Assembly (NCBI RefSeq): GCF_000403355.2
Contig: NZ_KE159646.1
Location: 638,424 to 702,423 of the forward strand
DNA from: Adlercreutzia caecimuris B7
Lineage (GTDB): Bacteria; Actinomycetota; Coriobacteriia; Coriobacteriales; Eggerthellaceae
DNA: 64,000 nucleotides
Direction of reading: 5' to 3'
Each line of letters starts with the position of its first letter. Position 1 is the stretch's first letter. The notes beneath the pieces were generated by a model. The model was not told the DNA's origin. It ran no database searches and saw only the letters and a list, made by a program, of their open reading frames with translations. Shown here one piece after another: positions 42,894 to 50,629 of this stretch. Made by a program: the position numbers and the translations under genes.

Positions 42894-43382
42894 CTAGAAG
42901 GGGATATCGTCGTCGTAGAGCGAAAAGGCGGGATCGGGGGTCGATGCCGGAGTTGCGGGATCGGGGGTCGATGCCGGAGTTGCGGGATCGACAGAGGCGG
43001 CCGGCATCGGGGTTGTGCACGCGATTTCGCCGGCAGGAGGCTGGCCCGTCTCTTTTCTCGTTGAAATGAACTCGATGTCATCGATAATGACTTCCAACTT
43101 GCTACGCTTCTTGCCGTCTCGCTCCCACTGGCTCCAATGCAGTTTGCCCTCGATCACGACCTTCGATCCCTTCGAGAGATACTGGGCAACTGACCCGGCT
43201 CGTGATCCGAACATCACGCATTCGACGTAATTCGGATAGTCTTCCCACCCTCCGGTTGCCGGGTTCTTCCGACGGTCGTTGACGGCGACGCCGAGGCCGA
43301 GAATCTGCATGCCGGATTGCGTTGCGCGCAGCTCGGGATCACGGGTGAGGTTCCCGCTGATTATGACTCGATTGATGCTCAT
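42894..43382 (-). CDS. ssb: Single-stranded DNA-binding protein
   Basis: 162 residues, start after AAAGGAAGGACAT-ATG. The OB-fold N-terminus (MSINRVIISGNLTRDPELR, GWEDYPNYVECVMFG, VAQYLSKGSKVVIEGKL) and the acidic tip YDDDIPF are those of bacterial SSB. The tip recruits DNA-repair and replication partners. The linker carries a perfect micro-duplication (DPATPASTP twice) at DNA level. ICE-borne SSBs coat the transferred strand. A 13-base motif upstream (43400-43412) recurs before the parA operon. Confidence 0.95.
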   Translation of the reverse strand: MSINRVIISGNLTRDPELRATQSGMQILGLGVAVNDRRKNPATGGWEDYPNYVECVMFGSRAGSVAQYLSKGSKVVIEGKLHWSQWERDGKKRSKLEVIIDDIEFISTRKETGQPPAGEIACTTPMPAASVDPATPASTPDPATPASTPDPAFSLYDDDIPF

Positions 43383-43399
43383 GTCCTTCCTTTCTGTAC

Positions 43400-43412
43400 C
43401 CGAAATTCTTTA
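43400..43412 (-). promoter_or_regulatory. 13-base motif upstream of ssb
   Basis: CCGAAATTCTTTA, identical to 44798-44810 upstream of parA and in the same orientation. Possible operator or -10 region (TAAAGAAT on the coding strand). Confidence 0.4.
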
Positions 43413-43495
43413 GTGATCGGTTTCTGGTTATTTACGCCAATCGTATTGGCGGTTGCATATTGCGGGACGGGCGTTGCCTCTTCTCCCGCTCACTG

Positions 43496-43855
43496 CTATT
43501 CGCCGCCGCCAACAGACTGCGCAAGAGATCGGATCTCCTCCGGAGTGACCATCAGCTCCTCAGCGTGCCGAACGATGTACTCGTCCACAGCCTTTCGCAC
43601 GAAATCGTTCAGGGTCCAGCTCTTCCTCTCGCGTCGGGCCCGATACTGCATTTCGAAGATGAGATCTGCTTGGTCCTTGAACAGCCGGATGGAGCTGGAG
43701 CGCTCCTCGATTTCCCGACTCTCGTTCTTCTTTGCGGGTACTGCCGCGGTGTCCGCTCCACCTTGCACGGGCTTCGGTTGCGCCTGCTCGACCACGGCCC
43801 GGGCGCCCGAGGTGAGGGAGAACATGGAATCCTCCCGGCTCTTCGAGGTGGCCAT
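43496..43855 (-). CDS. ParA partner, ribbon-helix-helix-like
   Basis: 119 residues. The ATG overlaps the parA stop as TAATG. The N-terminal half is flexible (SREDSMFSLTSGARAVVEQAQ, PAKKNESREIEERS). The C-terminal half (SSSIRLFKDQADLIFEMQYRARRERKSWTLNDFVRKAVDEYI) looks like a ribbon-helix-helix domain, as in plasmid ParB/Omega-type centromere binders. It probably binds partition sites and stimulates ParA. The N-terminal region would hold the ParA-activating residues. Confidence 0.75.
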   Translation of the reverse strand: MATSKSREDSMFSLTSGARAVVEQAQPKPVQGGADTAAVPAKKNESREIEERSSSIRLFKDQADLIFEMQYRARRERKSWTLNDFVRKAVDEYIVRHAEELMVTPEEIRSLAQSVGGGE

Positions 43856-44637
43856 TAGGCTGCCCTCCCTTCGCCTTCGAGGTATTCTTCGACAAACTCC
43901 GAAAAGTCCACGGCGGCATTGCACGCGGGGGCGTATTCGAACACGGATTTCGAAGACGCCTGCGCCTGGCGCAAGGCCTCGCAGCTGCGGATCTTGGTAT
44001 TGAACAGACGCGTGCCGAACTCCGCCGCGAAACCCGGCAACTCGCAGGCCATACGCTTCGAGAGCCGTCGATTCCAGTCGAAGCCGTTGAGGAGAATCCC
44101 CGACAGATTGAGGCTCGGGTTGAGGTGCCGATTTGATCGGGTGCGCTCGCAAGCCTCCCAGATGCGCGCAAAGCCCGTCACGGAGGCCTCGTCGGGCTGG
44201 ACGACGACCACGAGATCGTCTGCGGCGACCATCGCGTTGCGCGTGACATAACCCAGGGAGGGAGGGCAGTCGATGATGCAGTAGTCGTAGCCGTAGGACT
44301 CGATGGACTCGAGGGAATCTTTAAGCATCATCAAGGGAGTATCGAGCCTCGATAGCTCGGCCTCCGCGTCGGCAACTAGCACATCGCCGGGCAAGATTGC
44401 GCCGAAGGGGGCGTCCTGGATCGTCTCAGCAGCCGTCTTCGCGCCCATGAGCATGTCGTAGACGGTGTTCTTTCCCTCGGTGTCCCGGTAGCCGGCGCAT
44501 TGGGTGGCGTTCATCTGCTGGTCGAGATCCGCCAGCACGACTTTGAAGCCCTTGCGCGCAAGCCCCTCTGCGAAGGAAAGCGAGCACGCGGTCTTGCCGA
44601 CACCTCCTTTGTGGTTCACGAATGCAACAGTCCTCAT
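43855..44637 (-). CDS. parA: ParA-family partition ATPase
   Basis: 260 residues. Start is ATG 44637 or GTG 44640, both within range of AAGGAGAAGGTA. The deviant Walker A is HKGGVGKTACSLSFAEGLA, motif A' is VLADLDQQMNATQ and Walker B is YCIIDCPPSLG, the full MinD/ParA set. It uses ATP-driven patterning on the nucleoid to distribute the excised ICE circle at division. It heads a two-gene operon with the RHH partner. Confidence 0.93.
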   Translation of the reverse strand: MRTVAFVNHKGGVGKTACSLSFAEGLARKGFKVVLADLDQQMNATQCAGYRDTEGKNTVYDMLMGAKTAAETIQDAPFGAILPGDVLVADAEAELSRLDTPLMMLKDSLESIESYGYDYCIIDCPPSLGYVTRNAMVAADDLVVVVQPDEASVTGFARIWEACERTRSNRHLNPSLNLSGILLNGFDWNRRLSKRMACELPGFAAEFGTRLFNTKIRSCEALRQAQASSKSVFEYAPACNAAVDFSEFVEEYLEGEGRAA

Positions 44638-45077
44638 CACTACCTTCTCCTTTCGTACTATGGCGCGGAAAGAACATTCGGCTTAGACCCAAGGTGATCG
44701 GAAGAAAGTCGCAAGAGCCGCTGCCGTATATGCAATCCGTATCGAATATCGGTTCTCGCAACTACGGTTCTTAGCTGGTCGGCCAGAGACCATAGCGCCG
44801 AAATTCTTTACCCGATACCCAAGATGATATGCTCAAAATTGTTGGCGAGTCTCTTGTCGAAAAAGAGAACTTTAGAGTGCGCGTTCGAGAACCTTAGACT
44901 TCGCTATTTCCACTCTATGGTCATAAATAGCCGATGCCCTTTGCGTAAACGAGATCGGATCTATTCCTATAGAACCGATGTTAAATGCGGAAATATTATT
45001 TGCACTTGTACGATTTGCTCAAGAGTCTTTCAGGCTCGACCACATATATGCACACCTCGAACAGCTCATGCGCAACC
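44638..45077. other. AT-rich control region upstream of parA
   Basis: About 440 bases, clearly lower in GC than the neighbours, with no gene. It lies between the integrase stop and the parA start, both on the - strand. It contains CCGAAATTCTTTA at 44798-44810, also found before ssb, and probably holds the par promoter and centromere-like sites. Confidence 0.55.
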
Positions 45078-46154
45078 TCAATCACGGGCGCCGCCCTGCT
45101 CGAACCGAGCCCGCTCCCGGGATATTCGGGCAGAGTTCAGCCAGTAGCGCCTCTGATCTTCGGTTTCGGAGAGCTCCGCGGCTCGCTCTTCCTTCTCAGC
45201 GGACGACTCCCAGAAAGCCCTCAGCGCCGCGTCGTAACGCTCGTGGATGTCTGCGGCCTCCGGGGTTATGTACAGGCCAGTGGTCTGTAGGTCGGCATGC
45301 CCGAGCATCTCCTGGATCGTCCTCAGGTCCATGTTCCTGCGGTACATCTGCGAGGCGAACGTCCGCCTGAGCTGATGAGGGTGCAGATTCGCCACTCCGG
45401 CTGCTTTCCCATGCCGGGACACGCTCTGCCACACGGCCTGCCTGGTAATTCTCCCTCCTCGGGTGTTCAAGAAGAGCGCGGACGCATCCTGGCGCCGGTT
45501 CGCGCACTTCAGGTGTGGCCGGGCACACTCCATATAATGCACCACGACGGACAGGGTGTCTTCTTCGATCGGGAGGAGCCTCGCCTTGCCTCCCTTGCCG
45601 TGCACCCAGAGGTCGTGATCGTTCGAGCGCAGATCACCAACATCCAGCTCGACGATCTCCGAGGCTCGAAGACCCAAGTCGTCCATCAGGGCGAACTCTG
45701 CGCGATCCCGCTCATGGGACGGTGTGTCGATGTCGTAAGTGGCCCACACGGCAGCCTCCTGGGCCCTGTCGAGCGGCCGCTCCTCGCTCTCGCGCTTCCT
45801 CGGAACGTCGATATAGGGGAGCGAGCCCTCATCCGCAAGCCCGTATGCCCCCAGGTACCGGTAGAGGTCCCTGAGGGCGCAGATCCTGGCCCTGAAAGAG
45901 GAGGGGGAGAGCCGGCGCTGCGCCAGCGCGCCGACCCATGCGCTTATGTCGGCAGTAGTAGCCTCGCTGAACGATTCGATGCCGATCGCGGACAGAAACG
46001 CCATGAAGTCGCGAACGTCGGCGGTGTAGGCGGCGACCGTATTCGGCGACAGCGCGTGCTCGCCCACCAGCCAGTCCCGCTCCCAGGCAGCAACGACGGC
46101 GTCCGTCGGATCCTCCGCGCGCACCGGCGCGGCCAGCTCTACGTAAGCTCCCAT
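45078..46154 (-). CDS. int: Tyrosine recombinase (ICE integrase, XerD-like)
   Basis: 358 residues from ATG 46154 (AAAGGAGCCTGCGAC upstream). An N-terminal SAM-like core-binding domain (about 15-110; SPNTVAAYTADVRDFMAFL) precedes the catalytic domain with Arg163 (GLRASEI), Lys190 (GKGGKAR), His260-x-x-Arg263 (HPHQLRRTF), His286 (LGHADLQTT) and Tyr295 (GLYI). All five to six catalytic residues are present. It probably excises and integrates the ICE. No excisionase gene is recognised nearby. Because it resembles Xer enzymes, a role at the dif-like site 500 bases away is possible but unproven. Confidence 0.92.
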   Translation of the reverse strand: MGAYVELAAPVRAEDPTDAVVAAWERDWLVGEHALSPNTVAAYTADVRDFMAFLSAIGIESFSEATTADISAWVGALAQRRLSPSSFRARICALRDLYRYLGAYGLADEGSLPYIDVPRKRESEERPLDRAQEAAVWATYDIDTPSHERDRAEFALMDDLGLRASEIVELDVGDLRSNDHDLWVHGKGGKARLLPIEEDTLSVVVHYMECARPHLKCANRRQDASALFLNTRGGRITRQAVWQSVSRHGKAAGVANLHPHQLRRTFASQMYRRNMDLRTIQEMLGHADLQTTGLYITPEAADIHERYDAALRAFWESSAEKEERAAELSETEDQRRYWLNSARISRERARFEQGGARD

Positions 46155-46651
46155 GTCGCAGGCTCCTTTCATGCCCGCGCGAACGTCCTCTATCGAGCCG
46201 ATTGTGCCGCACGGCGCCCGGCATGCCGGCGCAACCTCCGAGCGCCGTTGAGGTTCCTGGGGCCTTCTGTATAGCAATTGCCTTAAATGTGTGCGAAATG
46301 TGTATTCTGAAGGAAATCCGAAAAAAATTCGTCACTTGGCCGAAACCTCTGAACTGGGGTGTTATCGGACTAAGTATGAATAATACCGCTGCGACAGATG
46401 AGTCTGCGGGAAGCGGCGGAGGGAAGCCGGCGCCGGCCCGAAATGGGAGCCGAGCGCGTATTACAGGAAGCCGCCGACAGAGACTGGCCGAACCCTCAAC
46501 GCGATGACGGATCCGACGAGCCCGGTGCGGGCGGGCACCCGTCACAGGCAAGAACCCCGGACGGCCGCGCGAGCGTGCTCCCGAGCGCGAAAGCGGTGCC
46601 CACGGATCGAAAAATAGACCTACGACCAGGTATAAGGACGGCGGCTAATCT
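46155..46651. other. Promoter region of int and presumed ICE right end
   Basis: No convincing gene. An AT-rich patch (46260-46370) carries the direct repeats AAATGTGTG/AAATGTGTA (46286-46306), suitable as recombinase or regulator sites. The rest is GC-rich, low-complexity sequence up to the dif-like site. The ICE attachment site should lie in or near this stretch. Confidence 0.45.
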
Positions 46652-46679
46652 ACTTTACATAATCCATATTATCAGCCTT
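46652..46679 (+). other. dif: dif-like site 1 (left boundary of the filamentous prophage)
   Basis: Left arm ACTTTACATAA, centre TCCATA, right arm TTATCAGCCTT: an 11-6-11 layout with the ATAA...TTAT core of bacterial dif sites bound by XerC and XerD. It is the best match of the three in this window. Confidence 0.7.
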
Positions 46680-46684
46680 TCATA
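46663..46684 (+). repeat. attL: Left attachment repeat of the inovirus
   Basis: 22 bases (from TCCATATTATC to TTTCATA) identical to 52139-52160. They comprise the centre and right arm of the dif-like site plus five bases. Confidence 0.85.
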
Positions 46685-46753
46685 GGTTTTTAATACGCTT
46701 GAGCGGTGCGCGAAGGGCGCAACCGATATTCTAACCGAAAGGAAGGTTTTCCC

Positions 46754-46996
46754 ATGATCACGACTATGAACGGTTTCCTGCTGGACGAGAATTCGGGCGA
46801 GTTCGAGGACAACGGTCGCAAGATCAGCTTCCACAATGCCCGTTTCTACGACACCGATGCTAAGAAGCTTGTCAAGGTCACCATTCCCGAGCCGCACAAC
46901 GCGCTTCCCGAACCTCAGGTTAACTGCGTTGTCGTTCTCAAGGTCAACGCAGGTGAGAAGTTTTGCAAGCTCGTCTTCGACAGCTACGAACTCTAG
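46754..46996 (+). CDS. Candidate ssDNA-binding protein (inovirus gpV-like)
   Basis: 80 residues after AAAGGAAGGTTTTCCC-ATG. Beta-rich, with GFLLDENSGEFEDNGRKISF, RFYDTDAKKLVKVTIPE and CVVVLKVNAGEKFCKLVF, consistent with a small OB-like barrel. Filamentous phages carry an 80-110-residue protein here that coats the viral strand before assembly. Size and position match; sequence identity to a known family is not evident. First gene of the virion operon. Confidence 0.6.
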   Translation: MITTMNGFLLDENSGEFEDNGRKISFHNARFYDTDAKKLVKVTIPEPHNALPEPQVNCVVVLKVNAGEKFCKLVFDSYEL

Positions 46997-47048
46997 GCTG
47001 TCTCCGCAGGTTTACATAACACTTTTCAACCTGAAGGAGGTGCCTAGA

Positions 47049-47357
47049 ATGTCCAAGCCCAACTGCCATCTGATTTTTCCTCTCGATAACGTGGAGGACG
47101 TGGCCCAGGTCATGGACTTGCCCTATGGCGAGTTGCTTTCCATCGGCGTTAACCGCTGGAACGGAAACGTTGTCATGTCGTACCAAGACCACCCCGAGGC
47201 GCGTTTCTACATTCGCCTTATCGTCGCCCAGCTTGCCAACTACGTCGATATGTTTGACAAGGATTCTTACCGCGAGCCAAGGCACGGGCTTATCCGCCGA
47301 GATCTGCGGCGTTCCTGCTCTGGCGATCTCTCGCCCGACTTCGAGGAGGTGGCCTAG
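47049..47357 (+). CDS. Inovirus protein of unknown function
   Basis: 102 residues after a strong AAGGAGGTGCCTAGA. It holds CHLIFPLDNVEDVAQVMDLPYGELLSIGVNRWNG and RFYIRLIVAQLANYVDMFDKD, mixed alpha/beta with no membrane helix, and ends directly at the next ATG. Cytoplasmic; it could be a replication or regulatory partner of Rep. No family recognised. Confidence 0.7.
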   Translation: MSKPNCHLIFPLDNVEDVAQVMDLPYGELLSIGVNRWNGNVVMSYQDHPEARFYIRLIVAQLANYVDMFDKDSYREPRHGLIRRDLRRSCSGDLSPDFEEVA

Positions 47358-47717
47358 ATGGATGAGGCTACCGCCGTCAAGCTTGCCATGGATGCCTATT
47401 CCTCCATTCAGGGCATCGGCGAGGACGTGGCCCAGCTTAAGGGCCAGAACTCGGACGTTCTCGCCCTGCTCGCCGAGATTCGCGACGCTGTGCCGACCGA
47501 GGTTCCCGCTGCCGATCTCCTGGACGCTGCGCCAGATGATGGCTCCAACTGGGTGACCGAGGTTCGTTCAACCGTCGAGGTTCCCGAGCCGTTTTTCAAC
47601 GACCTTATGTCCTTCCAGTACATGCAGACGGTTCTTCTCGCCTTCCTGCTTGTTGCTTTCCTGCTCAATCTGGGCGCGACGCTCTGGCTCGCGTTCTCCG
47701 ACAAATGGAGGTCTTAA
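47358..47717 (+). CDS. Inovirus membrane protein (minor virion candidate)
   Basis: 119 residues, starting directly after the previous stop. N-terminal amphipathic helix (SSIQGIGEDVAQLKGQNSDVLALLAEIRD), acidic linker, then one membrane helix near 90-112 (TVLLAFLLVAFLLNLGATLWLAF) and a short basic end. It may be a minor coat or assembly protein. A mutated fragment of a related gene lies in the ICE at 38335-38411, so this phage family has met this host lineage before. Confidence 0.75.
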   Translation: MDEATAVKLAMDAYSSIQGIGEDVAQLKGQNSDVLALLAEIRDAVPTEVPAADLLDAAPDDGSNWVTEVRSTVEVPEPFFNDLMSFQYMQTVLLAFLLVAFLLNLGATLWLAFSDKWRS

Positions 47718-47926
47718 TGGATGTCGTTCTTAACGTTCTGCTTGCTCTGTCTCTGCTTGGCGTTGTTGCTTACGCTTTCGCGGTCTATGAGGTCTTGAAG
47801 ATCGTGACCGCCTGGGCGCGCGACCGCTGGCGCGACGATTGGGGCAAGCGTCCCCTTCTGCTTAGGCTCCCGCCTAAGGCGCTCACCGCCGTTCTCGTGC
47901 TTTGCTTCCTGGCGGTGGCGCTGTAA
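47717..47926 (+). CDS. Small inovirus membrane protein 1
   Basis: 69 residues, start overlapping the previous stop by one base (TAATG), with GGAGGTCTTA upstream. Two membrane helices (about 3-25 and 52-69) flank a basic loop (ARDRWRDDWGKRP). It resembles the small virion-tip or assembly proteins (pVII/pIX class) by size and place, but it has one helix too many for a simple tip protein. Confidence 0.7.
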   Translation: MDVVLNVLLALSLLGVVAYAFAVYEVLKIVTAWARDRWRDDWGKRPLLLRLPPKALTAVLVLCFLAVAL

Positions 47927-48090
47927 TGGAGATTCTGGAGACGTATCAGGTTGGCGGCTGGCTTGATTTCGTCCTCTCGCTCTTCTCGGCCGTACCTGCT
48001 GGCTTCCTGCTGGGTTGCTTCCTGGGACTGCTCAGCTTCGGAGTGTTCGGGCTCTTCGGGCTCGTTCGTTGTCTTATGGCTCGCTCCTGA
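47926..48090 (+). CDS. Small inovirus membrane protein 2
   Basis: 54 residues, TAATG overlap with the upstream gene. A mostly hydrophobic chain with a helix at about 12-30 and a second at 31-48 (GLLSFGVFGLFGLVRCLMARS), ending in Arg. Candidate minor coat protein (pVII/pIX position). No specific motif. Confidence 0.7.
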   Translation: MEILETYQVGGWLDFVLSLFSAVPAGFLLGCFLGLLSFGVFGLFGLVRCLMARS

Positions 48091-48119
48091 TCATGGAGCT
48101 TGGAAGAAAGGAAAGGAGT

Positions 48120-48287
48120 ATGGAGACCATGGAGACTATCACTACCGCTTTGACCACGGCAATCACCAGCCTTGGGACTAGCCTTCAGTCTGCCATCGGC
48201 GCGAACCTGACTGCGATTCTGTCCGTCGCGGCTATTTTCATTGTGGTTCCCGCCGTGTGGGGCTTCGTCAAGCGCTTCACGCGCTAG
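48120..48287 (+). CDS. Major coat protein (pVIII-like)
   Basis: 55 residues (52 if ATG 48129 is used; both have GGAG upstream). An N-terminal amphipathic Thr/Ser/Ala helix (TTALTTAITSLGTSLQSAIGA) leads into a hydrophobic helix (AILSVAAIFIVVPAVWGF) and a basic end VKRFTR. This three-part plan is the mark of filamentous phage major coat proteins, where the basic tail contacts DNA. There is no cleaved signal peptide. A strong terminator with UUCG loop follows, as in known inoviruses, limiting read-through into pIII. Confidence 0.9.
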   Translation: METMETITTALTTAITSLGTSLQSAIGANLTAILSVAAIFIVVPAVWGFVKRFTR

Positions 48288-48327
48288 GCGTCCCGCACTG
48301 GCCCTGGCGGCGAAAAAGGCCGCTACC

Positions 48328-48353
48328 GGGGAGGGCTTCGGCTCTCCCCTTTT
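48328..48353 (+). terminator. Terminator after the major coat gene
   Basis: Stem GGGGAGGGC/GCTCTCCCC with a TTCG tetraloop, then TTTT. Confidence 0.92.
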
Positions 48354-48374
48354 CTCTTCTTAGGAGGTGATTTC

Positions 48375-50366
48375 GTGAACTTCTACCGGGTGCGTCTGGC
48401 CCCTTCACTCTCGGTTGCGCTGGCCCTCGCTCTCGCGCTCTCCCCCTCCCTTTCGTGGTATGCTTATGCCGACGATCCTTCCCAGGGACAGGAGACGGAG
48501 AATGAGCGTCCAGAAGAGCGTGGAGCAGTTGGAAGCGGAGATGAACCGCGAGAGGTTGCGGAGGAACCAGAGGATGATTGCGAAGTTGGAGAGGGAGCAG
48601 CGGAGGGAGAAGCCGCGCCGCCGTCTCTTCCCGAGGTTCCTTCTGGTGCTGGCCCTGGTTTTCACGGCAATTCTGGTGCTTGTGTGGATGGTGCTCCAGA
48701 GGACGCATATAGTTCTGGTGGGCGGGACTCTGAATCTGCCTTTTCTAATGAGTTAGGTTCTTTTGATGCTTTATATGCTGATCAACTGGACGGGTCTTCT
48801 GTTGCTGTTGATAGCGGTTCTTCTGATTCTGAATCTAATTCTAGTGGAGTTGCGGAAGAGGGGTTAGGTACTGATCTTCCTAATGACTCTCGTGTTACAA
48901 CTCTGGCCCCTATTGATGCCTTAATGGCTAAGGCTTGGTCTGGTTCCACTTCTGAATGGACTATTGGCAATATTAAATTTAAAGCTTTGAACGGTACAAT
49001 TTTCTGGCTTGTCAGTCTCCTTGCTTTCAAAGTTGATGCGATTTATGGTGAGTCTGTTAGGTCTAACAATTATTTGAAGGCTATTGATACGGCTTCTAAG
49101 TCTAGTGCCGAATCTGATTCCAGTGTTCTTGCTGTTCTTCGTAGTGCTCTTTACGCTAACAATGCATCTGGTAATCCTGTTTCTGTTGCTGGCTATCTCT
49201 CGGCTATGTCGCCTTACATGGTCACGATTCAAAAAGCCTTAGACCAGGCCAACGCCTATAAGGTTGCAGATTCTTCCTTGTTGTCTAAGGGCTTTGACGA
49301 TCTTAGGAAAGCGCTTTACGCCAATAATCAAGCTGGTAATTCTGTATCCGTGGCTGGCTATCTCTCGGCTATGTCGCCTTACATGGTCACGATTGATGAG
49401 AAGCTTAGACCTGTTTCCTCTATTGCTGGTTACCTCGTTGCTAACAATGCATCTGGTAAGCCTGTTTCTGTTGCTGGCTATCTCTCGGCTATGTCGCCTT
49501 ACATGGTCACGATTCAAAAAGCCTTAGACCAGGCCAACGCCTATACGGTTGCGGATTCTTCTTTGCTTTCTAAGGGCCTTGACGATCTTAGGAAAGCGCT
49601 TTACGCCAATAATCAAGCTGGTAATTCTGTATCCGTGGCGGGTTACCTGTCTACTATGTCGCCTTACATGTTTACGATTGACCAGAAGTTAGGTCTATTG
49701 GCTCAGATTCGTTCTGATTTGGAAGCTAACAACTCTTCTGGCACTTTGCTTTCTGTTGCTCAGTATCTTTCTACTATGTCGCCGCTTCTTGGTTCTATTG
49801 ATAGAAGCGTCTCTAGTCTCGTCTCTTCTGTTGGTTTTAATGGCAACATTGTTAAGCTTCTTACAGGGTTGCAGGATTCCGTTACTGCCTGGGGTACGCG
49901 CTGGGATAAGCAAGATCAGTGGCTGATTGAATGGGGCAAGCGCTGGGAGTCGCTCAGTCCTGGTTTTGACCTTTCGGGCATCGTGTCTAGACTTGATGCG
50001 ATTAAGAACCTGCTTGTTGCCGCTGGTTTGATTGAGAACGGCAAAGAACTTCTTGATGTGATTTTCGGCGATCTCTCGGGCATTGGCCAGGCCGCCGCTA
50101 CCGGGGCTATACAGTCTGCAATGGAGAGCGCTTTTCCCTTCTGCATTCCCGCGCTCGTCAAGCAGCTTTTCGGGCTTCTCGCCTACGAGGGCTCCGCGCC
50201 CGTCTGGGAGTTCGATATATGCGGTAATCCCCTTGTTTGCGACTTCTCGGATTTCCAGCTCGTGGCCGACTGTACGTCCTGGCTGTCGCGCCTTGGCCTT
50301 GTTCTGGCCCTTCTCGTCAATACTCGCAAATTCGTCTTCACCGTCAACGGGGGTGGTGCATCGTGA
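48375..50366 (+). CDS. Adsorption protein (pIII-like) with tandem repeats
   Basis: 663 residues, GTG start after AGGAGGTGATTTC. Signal peptide about 1-32 (LSVALALALALSPSLSWYAYA). Residues 33-120 are an acidic low-complexity linker that another frame also reads (48502-48756). Residues about 260-480 contain five copies of ANNxxGxxxSVAxYLSxMSP, including a 95-residue near-perfect duplication. A C-terminal helix (LGLVLALLV, near 645-655) anchors it until release. pIII-class proteins sit at the virion tip, bind the receptor and end assembly. From about 48740 on, codons become much more AT-rich. Confidence 0.85.
   Translation: MNFYRVRLAPSLSVALALALALSPSLSWYAYADDPSQGQETENERPEERGAVGSGDEPREVAEEPEDDCEVGEGAAEGEAAPPSLPEVPSGAGPGFHGNSGACVDGAPEDAYSSGGRDSESAFSNELGSFDALYADQLDGSSVAVDSGSSDSESNSSGVAEEGLGTDLPNDSRVTTLAPIDALMAKAWSGSTSEWTIGNIKFKALNGTIFWLVSLLAFKVDAIYGESVRSNNYLKAIDTASKSSAESDSSVLAVLRSALYANNASGNPVSVAGYLSAMSPYMVTIQKALDQANAYKVADSSLLSKGFDDLRKALYANNQAGNSVSVAGYLSAMSPYMVTIDEKLRPVSSIAGYLVANNASGKPVSVAGYLSAMSPYMVTIQKALDQANAYTVADSSLLSKGLDDLRKALYANNQAGNSVSVAGYLSTMSPYMFTIDQKLGLLAQIRSDLEANNSSGTLLSVAQYLSTMSPLLGSIDRSVSSLVSSVGFNGNIVKLLTGLQDSVTAWGTRWDKQDQWLIEWGKRWESLSPGFDLSGIVSRLDAIKNLLVAAGLIENGKELLDVIFGDLSGIGQAAATGAIQSAMESAFPFCIPALVKQLFGLLAYEGSAPVWEFDICGNPLVCDFSDFQLVADCTSWLSRLGLVLALLVNTRKFVFTVNGGGAS
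48502..48756 (+). CDS. Possible overlapping gene inside the pIII gene: coiled-coil plus membrane helix
   Basis: 84 residues in the +1 frame relative to pIII, ATG 48502 with GGAGACGGAGA upstream. N-terminal charged helix with heptad character (VEQLEAEMNRERLRRNQRM, then KLEREQRREKPRRR), then a clear membrane helix (FLLVLALVFTAILVLVWMVL). The pIII frame over the same DNA is bland acidic sequence, as expected if this frame carries the constraint. It may be an assembly, lysis-like or regulatory membrane protein. Confidence 0.55.
   Translation: MSVQKSVEQLEAEMNRERLRRNQRMIAKLEREQRREKPRRRLFPRFLLVLALVFTAILVLVWMVLQRTHIVLVGGTLNLPFLMS
49158..49393 (+). repeat. pIII internal repeat, unit 1
   Basis: About 236 bases nearly identical to 49443-49678; the repeat period is 285 bases (95 codons), so the reading frame is kept. 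Confidence 0.85.
49443..49678 (+). repeat. pIII internal repeat, unit 2
   Basis: Second copy of the 236-base unit, same orientation and frame. Confidence 0.85.
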
Positions 50367-50620
50367 TCTCCGCAATTCTCGGTACTTTGCTTGGCTCTGC
50401 CGTCCAGTTGGTTCTTCTGGTTCTCGGCCTTTTGCCGACCGTCGATGTTTCCGCGCTCCCCGTCGCCGTTCCCGAGTCGGTGCGCGGGGTGCTCTCCACG
50501 CTCAACTGGTTCGTCCCCTTCGGCGATCTGGTCTTCATCCTTACCGTCTGGATCGCCGCCGTCCTGGCTGTGAACGTCGCCCTGGCCGTTGCCCAGGTCG
50601 TTCAGATGATGGCGAGGTGA
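50363..50620 (+). CDS. Minor coat protein (pVI-like)
   Basis: 85 residues, GTG start overlapping the pIII stop (GTGA). Three hydrophobic segments (about 5-25, 45-55 and 58-82). In filamentous phages the gene between pIII and the Zot/pI ATPase encodes pVI, which joins pIII at the tip. Position and topology agree. No sequence motif defines the family. Confidence 0.8.
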   Translation: MISAILGTLLGSAVQLVLLVLGLLPTVDVSALPVAVPESVRGVLSTLNWFVPFGDLVFILTVWIAAVLAVNVALAVAQVVQMMAR

Positions 50621-50629
50621 TGCGCTGTG

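Larger units (their letters stand above)
1..46640. mobile_element. Integrative conjugative element, right portion (left end outside window)
   Basis: The stretch carries a continuous set of conjugation genes (VirB4, wall hydrolase, VirB6-like protein, LtrC-like protein, polyvalent protein), mobilisation genes (relaxase, MobC, oriT candidate), maintenance genes (ParA, SSB, topoisomerase III, Phd/Doc) and a tyrosine recombinase near the right edge. This is the usual content of Gram-positive ICEs. The right boundary is inferred to lie between the integrase (ends 46154) and the dif-like site at 46652, because everything beyond belongs to a filamentous prophage or the chromosome. The left boundary and attachment repeats cannot be seen. 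Confidence 0.85.

Noticed and set aside
42930..43000. Possible short repeat array (CRISPR-like)
   Set aside because: Only two coding repeats within the SSB linker, no spacers and no cas genes in the window.
46398..46685. Open frame between integrase and dif-like site
   Set aside because: Arg/Pro/Gly low complexity, no ribosome site, and it would run into the attachment repeat.
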